Both the position numbers and the translations under genes were made by a program. Below, in pieces: positions 16,049 through 23,728 of a DNA stretch of 37,877 bases; within the stretch, counting starts at the first letter, position 1, and each line of letters opens with the position of its first letter. The stretch comes from SAR202 cluster bacterium bin22 (GTDB taxonomy: Bacteria > Chloroflexota > Dehalococcoidia > Lucifugimonadales > UBA3495). Under the pieces are notes generated by a model that saw nothing but the letters and a program-made list of their open reading frames with translations, was not told the DNA's origin and did no database searches. Where the stretch lies: positions 1 through 37,877 of the forward strand of contig MPMM01000026.1 of the NCBI GenBank assembly GCA_002238505.1. Direction: 5' to 3'.

Positions 16049-17410
16049 ATGCGAGCATTTATCGGCTTGGTTTTTCTGTCATTAATCGGGAGCTTTCATA
16101 CGGCTTGCGCGACCGAAGTTGAAAGCCCCCGCCAGGCCCCCGTTACGGTTGAAGTCATCCGCGAAGTGCCGGTGACCGTGGAGGCGCCCAGCCAGGTTCC
16201 CGTTACGGTTGAAGTCATCCGCGAAGTGCCGGTGACCGTGGAGGCGCCCAGCCAGGCTCCCGTTACGGTTGAGGTCACCCGTGAAGTGCCGGTGACCGTG
16301 GAGGTTCCCCGCCAGGTTCCCGTTACGGTTGAGGTCACCCGCGATGTGCCGGTGACGGTGGAGGTCCCCGTTACGGTCGAGGTCACGCGAGAGGCGCCGC
16401 CAACTGCCACCGGTGAGAGGGGCCGGACAATTCCGGAGAGCCGTCTCAAAGTCGTTCGGGACAGGGGCAAGCTGGTCTGTGCCAGCCGCAATGACATCCC
16501 CGGCTGGGGTTATACGGATGCTCACGGCAACCACATCGGCTTCGATATAGACCTCTGCCGCGCGGTCGCCGCCGCCGTTCTCGGCGATGCCAACGCCGTG
16601 GAGATCCGGCCCATTCGCGCCTCTGAACGTGGACCGACCATTGAAGCCGGCGAGGTTGACCTGCTGGTTCGCACCATCACCTGGACCGCCGCCCGGGATG
16701 CCGTATGGGGCAATTTTGTGCAGGTAATGTTCTATGACGGTCAGGGCTTCCTGGTCAGAAAGGACCTGGGACTGAACAGTGCCCTCGAACTCAACGGGAT
16801 CAGGGTCTGCGTGGTTTCCGGAACCACCACGGAACTCAACCTGCATGAGTTTTCCAGAGAGCACGATTTGGAGATCGCCGTGGCGCCTTTCGAGAGCACC
16901 GGCGCGGCGCTTGCGTCCTATGAGAGCCGGGACTGCGATGCCATTACGAACGACCACTCCCAGCTGGCCGTCCTGTCTTCCATACTGGACAATCCCGCCG
17001 ACCACGCGCTACTGCCCGAAACCATATCAGAGGAGCCGTTGGGGCCGGTGGTGCCGCACGGCGATGACGAGTGGTTCGACATAGTCAAGACCGTAATGGC
17101 CATCCTGATCCACGGCGAGGCCTACGGGGTGACGTCGGACTCCGTTCCCGTGGCGCCCACGGGAGTTGATGCGGTGGACAGGTTCCTTGGCTTCAGCGGC
17201 TCATTCGGCCAGGACAGCCTGGGCCTGAGCCAGGCCGTGGCGCAGGACGTGCTCAGGGCTGTGGGCAATTACGGGGAGATTTACCGCCGGAACCTGGACT
17301 CCCACGGTGTCCACATCCCCAGGGAGGGCAGCCGCAACGCCCTGTGGGCAGGGGCCCCCTGCAAGGATTGCCCCAGGGGCGGGCAGATCTACGCCGCGCC
17401 GCTCAGGTGA
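16049..17410 (+). CDS. Amino-acid ABC transporter substrate-binding lipoprotein with VTVEV repeats
   Basis: A 453-residue lipoprotein (lipobox FHTAC, Cys20). Residues about 25-115 are repeats of VPVTVEV-REVPVTVE, presumably a stiff spacer. The rest is a family-3 periplasmic binding domain of the AapJ/BztA type: LKVVRDRGKLVCASRNDIPG, GFDIDLCRAVAAAVLGD, the RTITWTAARD block, ISEEPLGPVVPHGDDEW and a C-terminal GVHIPREGSRNALW. Members deliver polar amino acids to an ABC permease, but no permease or ATPase gene is nearby, so it is an orphan here. ATG 16049 is chosen over TTG 16028. Confidence 0.85.
   Translation: MRAFIGLVFLSLIGSFHTACATEVESPRQAPVTVEVIREVPVTVEAPSQVPVTVEVIREVPVTVEAPSQAPVTVEVTREVPVTVEVPRQVPVTVEVTRDVPVTVEVPVTVEVTREAPPTATGERGRTIPESRLKVVRDRGKLVCASRNDIPGWGYTDAHGNHIGFDIDLCRAVAAAVLGDANAVEIRPIRASERGPTIEAGEVDLLVRTITWTAARDAVWGNFVQVMFYDGQGFLVRKDLGLNSALELNGIRVCVVSGTTTELNLHEFSREHDLEIAVAPFESTGAALASYESRDCDAITNDHSQLAVLSSILDNPADHALLPETISEEPLGPVVPHGDDEWFDIVKTVMAILIHGEAYGVTSDSVPVAPTGVDAVDRFLGFSGSFGQDSLGLSQAVAQDVLRAVGNYGEIYRRNLDSHGVHIPREGSRNALWAGAPCKDCPRGGQIYAAPLR
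16138..16385 (+). repeat. 60-bp coding tandem repeat
   Basis: The unit beginning CCCGTTACGGTTGA recurs with an exact 60-base period (unit starts at about 16138, 16198, 16258, 16318) and then a shortened copy. It encodes the VTVEV spacer of the binding lipoprotein. The first two units are almost identical, showing recent duplication. Confidence 0.9.
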
Positions 17411-17554
17411 GGGACGTCCCGCCTTCTTCGGATCACAGCAGGGCACCGGCGCAATTCCTGCAGCTCTCCGGGGTTTATCTCCCTGACGGTCTCAGGCCTG
17501 CAGAGATGTGCCGTTGACCGGACGACAGGCCCCGGCTAAGGCATTCCTGCGTTC
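17411..17554. other. Intergenic, no feature seen
   Basis: Convergent gap between the plus-strand binding-protein gene and minus-strand relics. No open frame or convincing hairpin was recognised. Confidence 0.4.
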
Positions 17555-17770
17555 AGCCGGCTGCCGTAGAGGCCCTTGCCTCCAAGTGGGGTGGCTCCTT
17601 TAACTCCAAAGGAACGCTCCCGCCGAGTCCATTGTCCTTCAGGTAAAACTGTTCAAGATTGGAGAGGTCCTCCACAGTCCCGGTGCTATCTCGCCGCTCA
17701 GCCGGTGGTCGCCATGGCCCCGTTGCGCCAAGGTGGAAAGGTCTCCGATTTAAGGAACCTACGATCCGGC
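17555..17770 (-). pseudogene. Leucine-rich-repeat gene relic
   Basis: On the minus strand one frame gives IGDLSTLAQ and DHRLSGEIAPGL. A shifted frame continues VEDLSNLEQFYLKDNGLGGS with VPLELKE. Together they form about two leucine-rich repeats of the L-N-LSG-IP-EL type found in secreted bacterial proteins. The frameshift and the absence of flanking repeats show a small surviving piece of a larger gene. Confidence 0.5.
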
Positions 17771-17773
17771 TCC

Positions 17774-18235
17774 CTACCCCACCTTGAATATCGTCTGCTG
17801 GTTGGAGGGATACCACAAATAGGGAACTCTCCCCCTGGGCATGTCCTCCGTTTCCCACTTCACCCGGCGCTGGTGCGGGTACACCTCATTGGGCCAGAAT
17901 TCATATCCGCTCTGGATAACTCCGCGCCGGACTAGGTGCCCTTTTGATTTCTTCCGGGGCATGATCACGGTATCCCCAGGTTGAACGGCATCACGGAAGA
18001 GCAGGACCTGGTTTAAGAAGCGAGTAGCGACACCATCCACGCGGGAGGGTTCCATCACTATTCCCCGCTCTTCGTTCCACAAGAGGTTGCTACTCCGTAT
18101 CTCCGCCCGGAGTTCATCGTCTGGCTTGCGGGCAGTTCCTTCCGCGCCAAAATAGATGCCGATGCTCTCGGACTCGAGGAACTCTTCCTCATGGAGCCCT
18201 TGGTCGCTGCCGCCGCGTATTATCCATACCGCCAT
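17774..18235 (-). CDS. Stand-alone N-terminal domain of Mrr-type restriction proteins
   Basis: A 153-residue protein opening MAVWIIRGGSDQG and containing ESESIGIYFG, VQPGDTVIMPRKKSKGH, VIQSGYEFWP and HQRRVKWETEDMP, ending near TIFKVG. This pattern (W-VRAG, I-IGW, PGD-V, G-V-G-YE, R-V-W) is the PUA/EVE-like N-terminal module that usually precedes a catalytic Mrr nuclease domain. Here the protein stops at the domain border and no nuclease follows; the downstream sequence is an LRR relic. AGGAGG is seven bases before the ATG. It may recognise modified DNA or be the remnant of a truncated restriction enzyme. Confidence 0.6.
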   Translation of the reverse strand: MAVWIIRGGSDQGLHEEEFLESESIGIYFGAEGTARKPDDELRAEIRSSNLLWNEERGIVMEPSRVDGVATRFLNQVLLFRDAVQPGDTVIMPRKKSKGHLVRRGVIQSGYEFWPNEVYPHQRRVKWETEDMPRGRVPYLWYPSNQQTIFKVG

Positions 18236-18271
18236 TTGTGGCCTCCTGTAAACGATACCGCACTGGAAGAA

Positions 18272-19030
18272 TTATCTGGACTCTGCCGCCTGTTCAAGAA
18301 TGCATGGGCAGACCTGGCCCATTCCGCCGGTCATGAAGCCACCACGCATTTCTCCACCGAAGTCTACAAGGGCAGCGGCCTCCCAGAATCCAGAGAACCA
18401 GTCCTCGCCCTTGATAATGCCAGAGAGTGCTTCAATGAAGATTCCGTGGATGTCGTAGTAAAAGTCCATGCAAACCTGGGCGTTGTTCCCGAGCTCGGCG
18501 TCCTCGGGTATTTCCCACTGGGTTTCAGGGCGGATCTGGATGAAGAACTCGGAAAGTGGTGGTGGTTCTGCGCTTGTGCAGTATTCGCCCACGGAGTCAC
18601 TATATGTTGTCTGGATTTCCCACACAAACAGGCTCAAGGCCGTGTCCCGGGTCCTGCCGGCCTCGGCCCTGATTTCCTCCGTGAACCCCGTGTAGGCGGC
18701 GCAAAACGGTTCCGCCTGCTCAATCGGCGACTGGGTGGGCAGCGCCTTGGGCGTTGGTGTGACCGTCGGATATGGCGTAAGTGTGACCGCAATTCTGGGT
18801 AATGGCATCAGATTAGGCTGGGATTGCCTGTCCTTAACCACGACTATCATTACCGACAACAGAACCGCTCCACAACTAACGATCAGGGCTACGTAGATCG
18901 CCCTCCGCAATCGCCTGGCCAAGTAACATTCTTCGCAATCCACCTGTTGCCAATCGTGGGTGAGCAGGGCCCCCCGCTCAAGAACAGCGCAACGACGATT
19001 CGACCAATGATGAGTTAGGGGCTCGCCGGG
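18272..19030 (-). CDS. Membrane protein with N-terminal zinc-type motif and extracellular domain
   Basis: A 252-residue single-pass protein. The cytoplasmic N-terminus carries HHWSNRRCAVL and DWQQVDCEECYLARRLRR, with His/Cys spacing like a small zinc site. One helix follows (AIYVALIVSCGAVLLSVMIVV), then a short Pro/Thr linker (TLTPYPTVTPTP) and an extracellular helical domain with several cysteines (FCAAYTGF, GEYCTSAEPP, CPCILEQ). The start ATG 19030 is chosen because it avoids overlap with the upstream gene; ATG 19060 is also possible. It is probably co-transcribed with the 293-aa gene 8 bases upstream. No family name can be given. Confidence 0.6.
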   Translation of the reverse strand, partial: PGEPLTHHWSNRRCAVLERGALLTHDWQQVDCEECYLARRLRRAIYVALIVSCGAVLLSVMIVVVKDRQSQPNLMPLPRIAVTLTPYPTVTPTPKALPTQSPIEQAEPFCAAYTGFTEEIRAEAGRTRDTALSLFVWEIQTTYSDSVGEYCTSAEPPPLSEFFIQIRPETQWEIPEDAELGNNAQVCMDFYYDIHGIFIEALSGIIKGEDWFSGFWEAAALVDFGGEMRGGFMTGGMGQVCPCILEQAAESR

Positions 19031-19037
19031 CATTGTG

Positions 19038-19919
19038 CTAGACGAAGCCCTTGTCGGCAAAGGCTTCGTCCCGCATCGTTGCAGCCTCCATCAAGGCCCC
19101 AGCTGTAACCTCAAACTCCTTAAGGTCGGTGTCAAGCCTCCTGGCCGCACCCTGTGCCTCATCCTGACCGGCAGTTGCTGTCTCAAGTTGGCTGGTGTGG
19201 CGCAGGAGGTTGTCTGAAACGACGGCTACTCTTGGGCGCAAATCCGATAGGACCCTCTGGTACTTCAGGTAGATGTGCTCAAGAGCGTCCATTCCGGCCT
19301 CGATCTCTTCCGCGCGCCCAATGAATTTACGTTCCTGGCTTCCGGCGACCGCAGCGCCGAGAGGGATCGTCGCCAGGGAGGCGGCCAGGCCGATAGGACC
19401 CAGCGCAAACCTTCCCACGGTCATGCCTCCACCCAGCCCCAGGGTTGCCGCTCTGCCGATCCATGCCGCCGTTGCCGCTCCTGCCGCCGCACCCGAGAGG
19501 CTGCTTATGGCGACGCCGGTTGAGGCCGCACCGTAGAGGCCAACCAGGGTCCAGACAGCGGCCGGAGTACCGACCGCCAGGCCGAACGCGGGTATGGAGG
19601 CAATCACGCTCTGGGCAACATCCGGGCCCTCTGCCATCTCCCCGGCGTCCGGGTCCGGCGTGTACCAACCGAGGACCACGTTGTTGTCGGCATCAAGGGT
19701 CAGCGCGCCGGATTCAATCAGCTTGTTTCGGGCGGTCGAGGCCCGCGCTTCCGCCTCCTCGAAAGTTGCACGAAAGGAGGCCTGCGCTTCCTCAAGAGCG
19801 GCCACCGCCGCTGCGTGTTTCTTCAGTCTCGCCTGGTGCTTGACCTCTGCCTCTTTCTTCCTGGTCGTGGCGGAAAGGCCAAAGGTGAGCGCCGCGCCCA
19901 CATCTCTGCCGAATCCCAT
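19038..19919 (-). CDS. Coiled-coil / glycine-rich hydrophobic protein
   Basis: A 293-residue protein. Residues about 20-70 form a charged helix (KHQARLKKHAAAVAALEEAQ), followed by an Asp-rich turn with DPDAGEMAEGPD. A central glycine/alanine-rich membrane-prone region of about 110 residues contains STGVAISSLSGAAAGAATAA and a glycine zipper LGLGGGMTVG. A second coiled coil covers the C-terminal third (AEEIEAGMDALEHIYLKYQR onward). The ATG has AGGAGG nine bases upstream. Such layouts occur in membrane-associated bacterial proteins of unknown role, sometimes in defence or stress loci. It sits between a PUA-like gene and a membrane protein on the same strand. Confidence 0.65.
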   Translation of the reverse strand: MGFGRDVGAALTFGLSATTRKKEAEVKHQARLKKHAAAVAALEEAQASFRATFEEAEARASTARNKLIESGALTLDADNNVVLGWYTPDPDAGEMAEGPDVAQSVIASIPAFGLAVGTPAAVWTLVGLYGAASTGVAISSLSGAAAGAATAAWIGRAATLGLGGGMTVGRFALGPIGLAASLATIPLGAAVAGSQERKFIGRAEEIEAGMDALEHIYLKYQRVLSDLRPRVAVVSDNLLRHTSQLETATAGQDEAQGAARRLDTDLKEFEVTAGALMEAATMRDEAFADKGFV

Positions 19920-19947
19920 GGGTTATCCTCCTGAATATTGTCGTCTG

Positions 19948-20295
19948 TTATTCCGGTTCCGCGTACTTTACCACGGGCCTGTTGGACGGGCCGACAAGTC
20001 CTGGCGGCACCCGCTTCCCCACGTAGTCACCCCAAACGTCACGGGCTTCCTCGACCCTCCAAAGCCACCGGCCCCAGGTGCCCTCCGCCAGGGTCCCCCG
20101 CTGCCACGACCCCTGCGCCGCCCGGTAGGCGCCAATTATGATGTCGCCATCCCTGGCCAGCATTAGGATATCCTCAACCCGATTCCGGTTGATCCTCCAC
20201 CCGCTCTCCAGGGAGGGTACTGGATCGCCCCAGTGGTCAAGGGACCTGGCAACGGAGAACATAACCAGGGGTTCACCGATCGTGAAATAATCCAT
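19948..20295 (-). CDS. PUA-like small protein
   Basis: A 115-residue protein with NRVEDILMLARDGDIIIGAY, a tryptophan-rich middle (GTWGRWLWRVEEARD) and the ending YVGKRVPPGLVGPSNRPVVK. The GxYR block, the YxGKxVP block and the terminal PVxY are reminiscent of small EVE/ASCH/PUA-like domains that bind modified bases or RNA; the assignment is by pattern only. ATG 20295 is chosen for GGAG eight bases upstream; the ORF extends to 20388. A frameshifted second copy lies at 11640-11885. It is followed 28 bases later by the glycine-rich gene. Confidence 0.5.
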   Translation of the reverse strand: MDYFTIGEPLVMFSVARSLDHWGDPVPSLESGWRINRNRVEDILMLARDGDIIIGAYRAAQGSWQRGTLAEGTWGRWLWRVEEARDVWGDYVGKRVPPGLVGPSNRPVVKYAEPE

Positions 20296-20617
20296 GCTGT
20301 CTCCGGTGGTAGCACTGAGTGGCCGGAAGGAGGAATGGGATTGGGCAGGTTCCGGAAAAATCCGGGCCCCCAGCTTGTCCGTCGGCATGGGCAGATCGGG
20401 GGCGGTAGAAGGAGGCGGACAACCGCTGAAAGGAGGTCGTGTAATGCGGGAGACTTACGGTAACCGCCGACGCCTTCCGTTGGTGAACACGGCCTGGACC
20501 ATGACCACCGGGCCGGGCCGGTTGCCGCGCCGAGCTGCGCACGCACCTCTTTCTCCCTGGCCACAGGGTAAACGCCCCGGATTGGCTCCATAGTTTCGGG
20601 AAACTCTCAGGCGGAGC
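20296..20617. other. Intergenic, no gene supported
   Basis: Minus-strand frames here contain fragments such as VVMVQAVFTNGRRRRLP that look protein-like but switch frame within a few dozen bases. It could be the worn end of another gene; no family was recognised. Confidence 0.35.
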
Positions 20618-20944
20618 CTACTCCCTCTGGCTCCAGAACCAGGCGGCAACCCAGGCAATGACCACGGCCACGGTTGTAACGAAGATCGGGACCAGGAAGA
20701 AGTCCTCGTCCAGCAGGCCCCAGGGAACCCGGACCGTGACCAGGCCGGAACCCCACCAGAGCGCGGTTACGAGGAAGGCCAGGACCGAGACGACCGCGCC
20801 GATGAGGAGTCCCGGGCCCATGCCCACATCCTCCATGCGTCTTCCCGCCAAGCCGCCTACAAGTGTGGGCAGGGCCAGGGGCAGGACCAGGTAAAGGAAC
20901 AGGCCGATGGCGAGTTCTTCCGGGGTGAATGCAGCGCCGCTCAT
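20618..20944 (-). CDS. Small membrane protein, paralogue family A
   Basis: A 108-residue protein with N-terminal ELAIGLFLYLVLPLALPTLV and GRRM, a second helix GLLIGAVVSVLAFLVTALWW, then LLDEDFFLVPIFVTTVAVVI and a final AWVAAWFWSQRE. AAGGAGG lies six bases before ATG 20944. It is clearly related to the next gene upstream (shared FLY-VP, RM, DEDF and the ending FxSQR) and more distantly to 8528-8905. With three helices and no catalytic motif, it is possibly a small transport or holin-like component. No known family name can be supported. Confidence 0.7.
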   Translation of the reverse strand: MSGAAFTPEELAIGLFLYLVLPLALPTLVGGLAGRRMEDVGMGPGLLIGAVVSVLAFLVTALWWGSGLVTVRVPWGLLDEDFFLVPIFVTTVAVVIAWVAAWFWSQRE

Positions 20945-20955
20945 AAAAAGCCTCC

Positions 20956-21291
20956 TTAGCTTCGCTGGCTCCTGAACCAGCAGGCAAACCACAGGCAGAC
21001 CAGGGCAATCAACGTAAAGGCGATGGGGGTGAGGTAAAAGTCCTCGTCGATGCCCCCGCCCACCAGCTCCGTGGTTATAAGTCCCGCCTGGGCCCAGAAG
21101 AGGGTGACCGCGAACGCAACCGCGCCCGCGACGAAGCCCGCAGCCGTGCCCCACGTGGTAGAGACCCCGTCCATGCGTTTGCTCAATACCCGGCCAGCTA
21201 GGGCGGGAACGAAGACGGGCACAAGGAAGTAGAGGACCAAAGCGATGACCGCCCCAATGATGTCGTTTTCGAAAGGCCCGCCCATGGTCAT
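20956..21291 (-). CDS. Small membrane protein, paralogue family A
   Basis: A 111-residue protein: VIALVLYFLVPVFVPALAGR with KRM, a second helix AAGFVAGAVAFAVTLFW, GIDEDFYLTPIAFTLIALVC and the ending CWFRSQRS. It is a tandem paralogue of the gene 11 bases downstream (20618-20944). Its ATG 21291 overlaps the TGA of a 25-codon hydrophobic frame (ATGA). The pair probably assembles together in the membrane; the function is unknown. Confidence 0.7.
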   Translation of the reverse strand: MTMGGPFENDIIGAVIALVLYFLVPVFVPALAGRVLSKRMDGVSTTWGTAAGFVAGAVAFAVTLFWAQAGLITTELVGGGIDEDFYLTPIAFTLIALVCLWFACWFRSQRS

Positions 21292-21365
21292 AATTCACCC
21301 CACTTGGAATATATAAAGGTTGCGAGGGCCCACACGGCAGCCGCCGACAGCGCCAGCAGGGACAT
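21288..21365 (-). CDS. Very short membrane peptide or gene end
   Basis: A frame of 25 codons, MSLLALSAAAVWALATFIYS then KWGEL, is a single hydrophobic helix whose TGA shares an ATGA with the start of the downstream membrane gene. The same frame is open ten codons further upstream, to a TAG at about 21395. It may be a tiny coupled membrane peptide or the surviving C-terminus of a decayed gene; no ribosome-binding site is visible. Confidence 0.35.
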   Translation of the reverse strand: MSLLALSAAAVWALATFIYSKWGEL

Positions 21366-21810
21366 AAAGAGCAGGGCTCGGAACGCCCTTGCCTACGGTG
21401 TGCCTCTCTGCCGGGGAACTGGCCGGTATTCGTGAATATCGAGCAAATACAGGTACTCCGACCAGTCCGTGCCCCGGGTACCCGGCCGCTGTTGATGCCG
21501 GATTCCGTGCGCCCTGGCGAATCGCTCGGAGTCAATGAGGGCGCAGCAGCTGGCAGACCCTCTACCGCTGCCGATCCCAGGCTCCCGGCAAATGATTCCC
21601 ACCGGGCAAGTCACCGATGTCCTTCCTCCGCCCGGGCATCCCTGATGACCGCGGCCAGGTGGTTTCGGATCCGTTTCTCGTCCTGGGTGTTTTCCCTCCG
21701 CATCAACCGCATCGCCATCCCAGGACAGAAGGCCACTCAAACATGGGCGGGCCGGACCTGAGGCCGTGGGGTCGGAATGTGGTCGTTTCTTCCATATAGA
21801 TGCGTCCGAC
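21366..21810. other. Degenerate stretch, no gene supported
   Basis: Minus-strand frames here are Arg/Pro-rich and change repeatedly; one carries EYLYLLDIHEYRPVPRQ, which looks protein-like. No family was recognised and no insertion-sequence end or tRNA is evident. It lies between the small membrane genes and an FN3 relic, so it probably holds decayed gene sequence. Confidence 0.35.
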
Positions 21811-22160
21811 CTACACCGGTCGGCGTGCCGCCTTCTTCTCGGCCCGGACGCGGACCTTATAGGTCTCGCCCTGTTCAAGGCAGCTGAACATGGCCCACTG
21901 GATGGGGATATCCTCCAGGTGATAGTTCGCGCTCCTGCAAATCCGTCCGCCGTTCATTTTCCTGACCTGGACCAGGTGGAGCTTGGGCTTGCCTCCGGTT
22001 GCAGGAGGCCGCCACGTAACGATGATTGCCTGCCCAAATTTCTGGTCAGGGATGAGGTCATGGACCTTGCCGTGCCTCTCCTACTTCGGGACCAGCGCTT
22101 CCCCGGGAGCGACCGCCACACCGGCTGTTGCCGCTGGAACAAGGAAGTCCGCCCACACAA
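21811..22160 (-). pseudogene. FN3-domain gene relic
   Basis: From a TAG at 22081-22083 down to a TAG at 21811-21813 the minus frame reads one FN3 domain: KFGQAIIVTWRPPATGGKPK, then LHLVQVRKMNGG, and LEQGETYKVRVRAEKKAA. Upstream of the internal TAG the same frame has a leader-like ADFLVPAATAGVAVAPGEAL. There is no start codon in the domain frame, so the TAG splits a former secreted protein. The first strands (AIIVTWRPPATGGKP) match AIIVKWENPIAGGNP of the relic at 12.1 kb. Confidence 0.5.
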
Positions 22161-22461
22161 CCGGCGCCAACTACCTGCCCCAAGGAAACCCCGGTCCTCG
22201 TATACTCATAAGCGAGAACCCCAAACGGTTACTGTTTATGCGGGATCACCCGACGAAAAGTCGGAATTTGCACATGGCGCGGTAGCCTCCTCTCGATGAC
22301 GCGCCACTGCTCTGCCCAATGCCGCAAGACAAGACATCCGACAGCGTTGTTGGTACTTTGGGTGCCTGCATGCATCGGGTCCGGCTCAGCGATACGGGAT
22401 TCAAAGATGTCCAGCAGGAATTATAGCGATTGGTGTATAAATTGTGGGTAAAGGCTATTTC

Positions 22462-22519
22462 AGTTTGGTAGAGTACCGCTAAACTTCGGGTCAATTTGCC
22501 AAAATTGACCCCATCAGGC
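22462..22519 (+). repeat. Repeat R1, copy 1, containing a perfect palindrome
   Basis: About 58 bases resemble 37308-37366 (shared AGTTxGGTA, AGTAC, TAAAC, CAATTTG, CAAAA, TGACCCC in the same order and spacing). Inside, GGTCAATTT (22489-22497) and AAATTGACC (22502-22510) form a perfect 9-base inverted repeat around GCCA, the size of a transcription-factor operator. Confidence 0.6.
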
Positions 22520-22766
22520 CTGTTTCAGCCCGATGCTCCAGGGCCTTCAGGTAGGGGAAAGGTTGGAAAACAACGGCCAGCCGGCTAGGGGAGCGGAGCG
22601 TCTTCTGTATTGACATCATTGAACTCCGTCCACTTGCCGCTGCCCATCCTACGTTGTTCCTCTTGGCCGTTTACATTACGTGTGCCGTCCCGGATGGCCC
22701 CGATGCGTGTCCGGTAACAGGTGAAGCCGGCAAGGCCAGTAAGCACCCAGCTGGAACGTCGCAACG
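22520..22766. other. Intergenic with a possible short minus-strand frame
   Basis: No gene is firmly supported. A minus-strand frame reads WVLTGLAGFTCYRTRIGAIR down to KWTEFNDVNTEDAPLP and a TAG near 22588, with protein-like composition but no clear start. Confidence 0.3.
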
Positions 22767-22991
22767 GTGATTCGTTCGCTGTTAAAGCGCACGGTGGGGG
22801 AACTGGTCGGCTTCACCGAACAGTTGGAGCGGGAGAGGGATCAGGCCCGGGCCGAGACGGAGACCGCCAGGGAGGAGTGCCGGGAGCTGGAATCGGAGCA
22901 CCGCCGGGAGCAGGCCTCCCACCGGAGGGCCAGGCGTTGGGTTGTCCGGCTGGCCGTCGCCGTGCTGCTGGTCTGGCTCCTGCTGACGTAG
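22767..22991 (+). CDS. Tail-anchored coiled-coil small protein
   Basis: A 74-residue protein starting with GTG. Residues 10-50 form a highly charged coiled coil (TEQLERERDQARAETETARE), followed by a basic RRARR stretch and a C-terminal transmembrane helix WVVRLAVAVLLVWLLLT. The topology is cytoplasmic with a C-terminal anchor. It lies 73 bases upstream of the toxin-antitoxin pair on the same strand. No family is recognised; the structured composition makes chance unlikely. Confidence 0.5.
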   Translation: MIRSLLKRTVGELVGFTEQLERERDQARAETETAREECRELESEHRREQASHRRARRWVVRLAVAVLLVWLLLT

Positions 22992-23064
22992 GAGAGCTTC
23001 CGGGGATTCCGTCCACCGCCCGGGTTCGTTGACATCAACTTCGCTATTTGCGAAACTGCTTGGC

Positions 23065-23334
23065 GTGGAGCAGAGACTGACAATCGAGTGGTCAATCAGG
23101 GCCGTCAGGGATATGCGCCGGCTGGCGCCGCAGGACCGGCAGCGAATCCTCGCCCGGGTCGAGCAGTACGCCAGAAACCCCGAGTCGCTGTCCAACCAGG
23201 TGATAATGCTTGTCGGCAGCAGGTACCGGCGATTGCGGGTTGGCGACCATCGGGTGCTTTTCAACGTCGAGCGCGGCGAGACCCCAATCATGGCAGTCCT
23301 GAGAGTTCGCCACAGGAGTGAGGCCTATGACTAG
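23065..23334 (+). CDS. RelE/ParE-superfamily toxin
   Basis: An 89-residue protein with the RelE fold pattern: LTIEWSIRAVRDMRRLAPQD, then RILARVEQYARNP, then GSRYRRLRVGDHRVLFNVER and MAVLRVRHRSEAYD. The RYRRLRVGDHRV strand and terminal VRHRSEAY carry the Arg/His/Tyr residues typical of ribosome-dependent mRNA interferases. GTG 23065 is proposed; the ORF is open to a TTG at 23029. Its stop overlaps the antitoxin start by eight bases, giving the toxin-first gene order of HigBA-like modules. Confidence 0.85.
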   Translation: MEQRLTIEWSIRAVRDMRRLAPQDRQRILARVEQYARNPESLSNQVIMLVGSRYRRLRVGDHRVLFNVERGETPIMAVLRVRHRSEAYD

Positions 23335-23662
23335 CGAAGAGACCATCACGCTGCCCCGCCGGGAATACGAGGCCCTGGTTGAGCGCAACAGTCAACTGGA
23401 GGACAGGTTGGCCGCTATCGACGCCGACGATGGCGTCCGGGTTCCTCACGAGGTGGCATTGGCAATCATGGAAGGCAAGCGGCCTATGCTCGCCTACCGG
23501 AATTACCGGGGCGTCACCCTGCAGGACCTGTCGGAGAGGACGGGACTGGCCATAAGCTATCTCTCGGAGATTGAGCGCGGGCGCAAGCCCGGTTCCGCTT
23601 CGGCCTTGTCCCGCATCGCCGGCGCCCTTGGCACCACGATAGACGTATTGGTGGCCGAGTAG
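23327..23662 (+). CDS. HTH (Xre-type) antitoxin
   Basis: A 111-residue protein. The N-terminal half, with REYEALVERNSQLEDRLAAI, is a helical toxin-wrapping region. The C-terminal half is a Cro/C1 helix-turn-helix: GVTLQDLSERTGLAISYLSE with IERGRKPGSASALSRIAGAL. It should neutralise the RelE-type toxin and repress their shared promoter. ATG 23327 lies within the last codons of the toxin gene. The pair sits just upstream of an IS607 element and probably stabilises the island. Confidence 0.85.
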   Translation: MTSEETITLPRREYEALVERNSQLEDRLAAIDADDGVRVPHEVALAIMEGKRPMLAYRNYRGVTLQDLSERTGLAISYLSEIERGRKPGSASALSRIAGALGTTIDVLVAE

Positions 23663-23728
23663 CGGACGCGAAGAACCGGGAGTACATGCCTTGCATTAAG
23701 TTGATGATACCGATAGTAATGGTTAACA

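Noticed and set aside
16138-16385. Regular 60-bp spacing considered as a CRISPR-like array
   Set aside because: The units are contiguous, without unique spacers, and encode an in-frame VTVEV repeat of a lipoprotein.
22721-23032. 103-aa plus-strand frame over the coiled-coil gene
   Set aside because: The +1-shifted frame is Gly/Arg/Pro-rich, while the 74-aa frame has a coherent coiled coil and membrane anchor.
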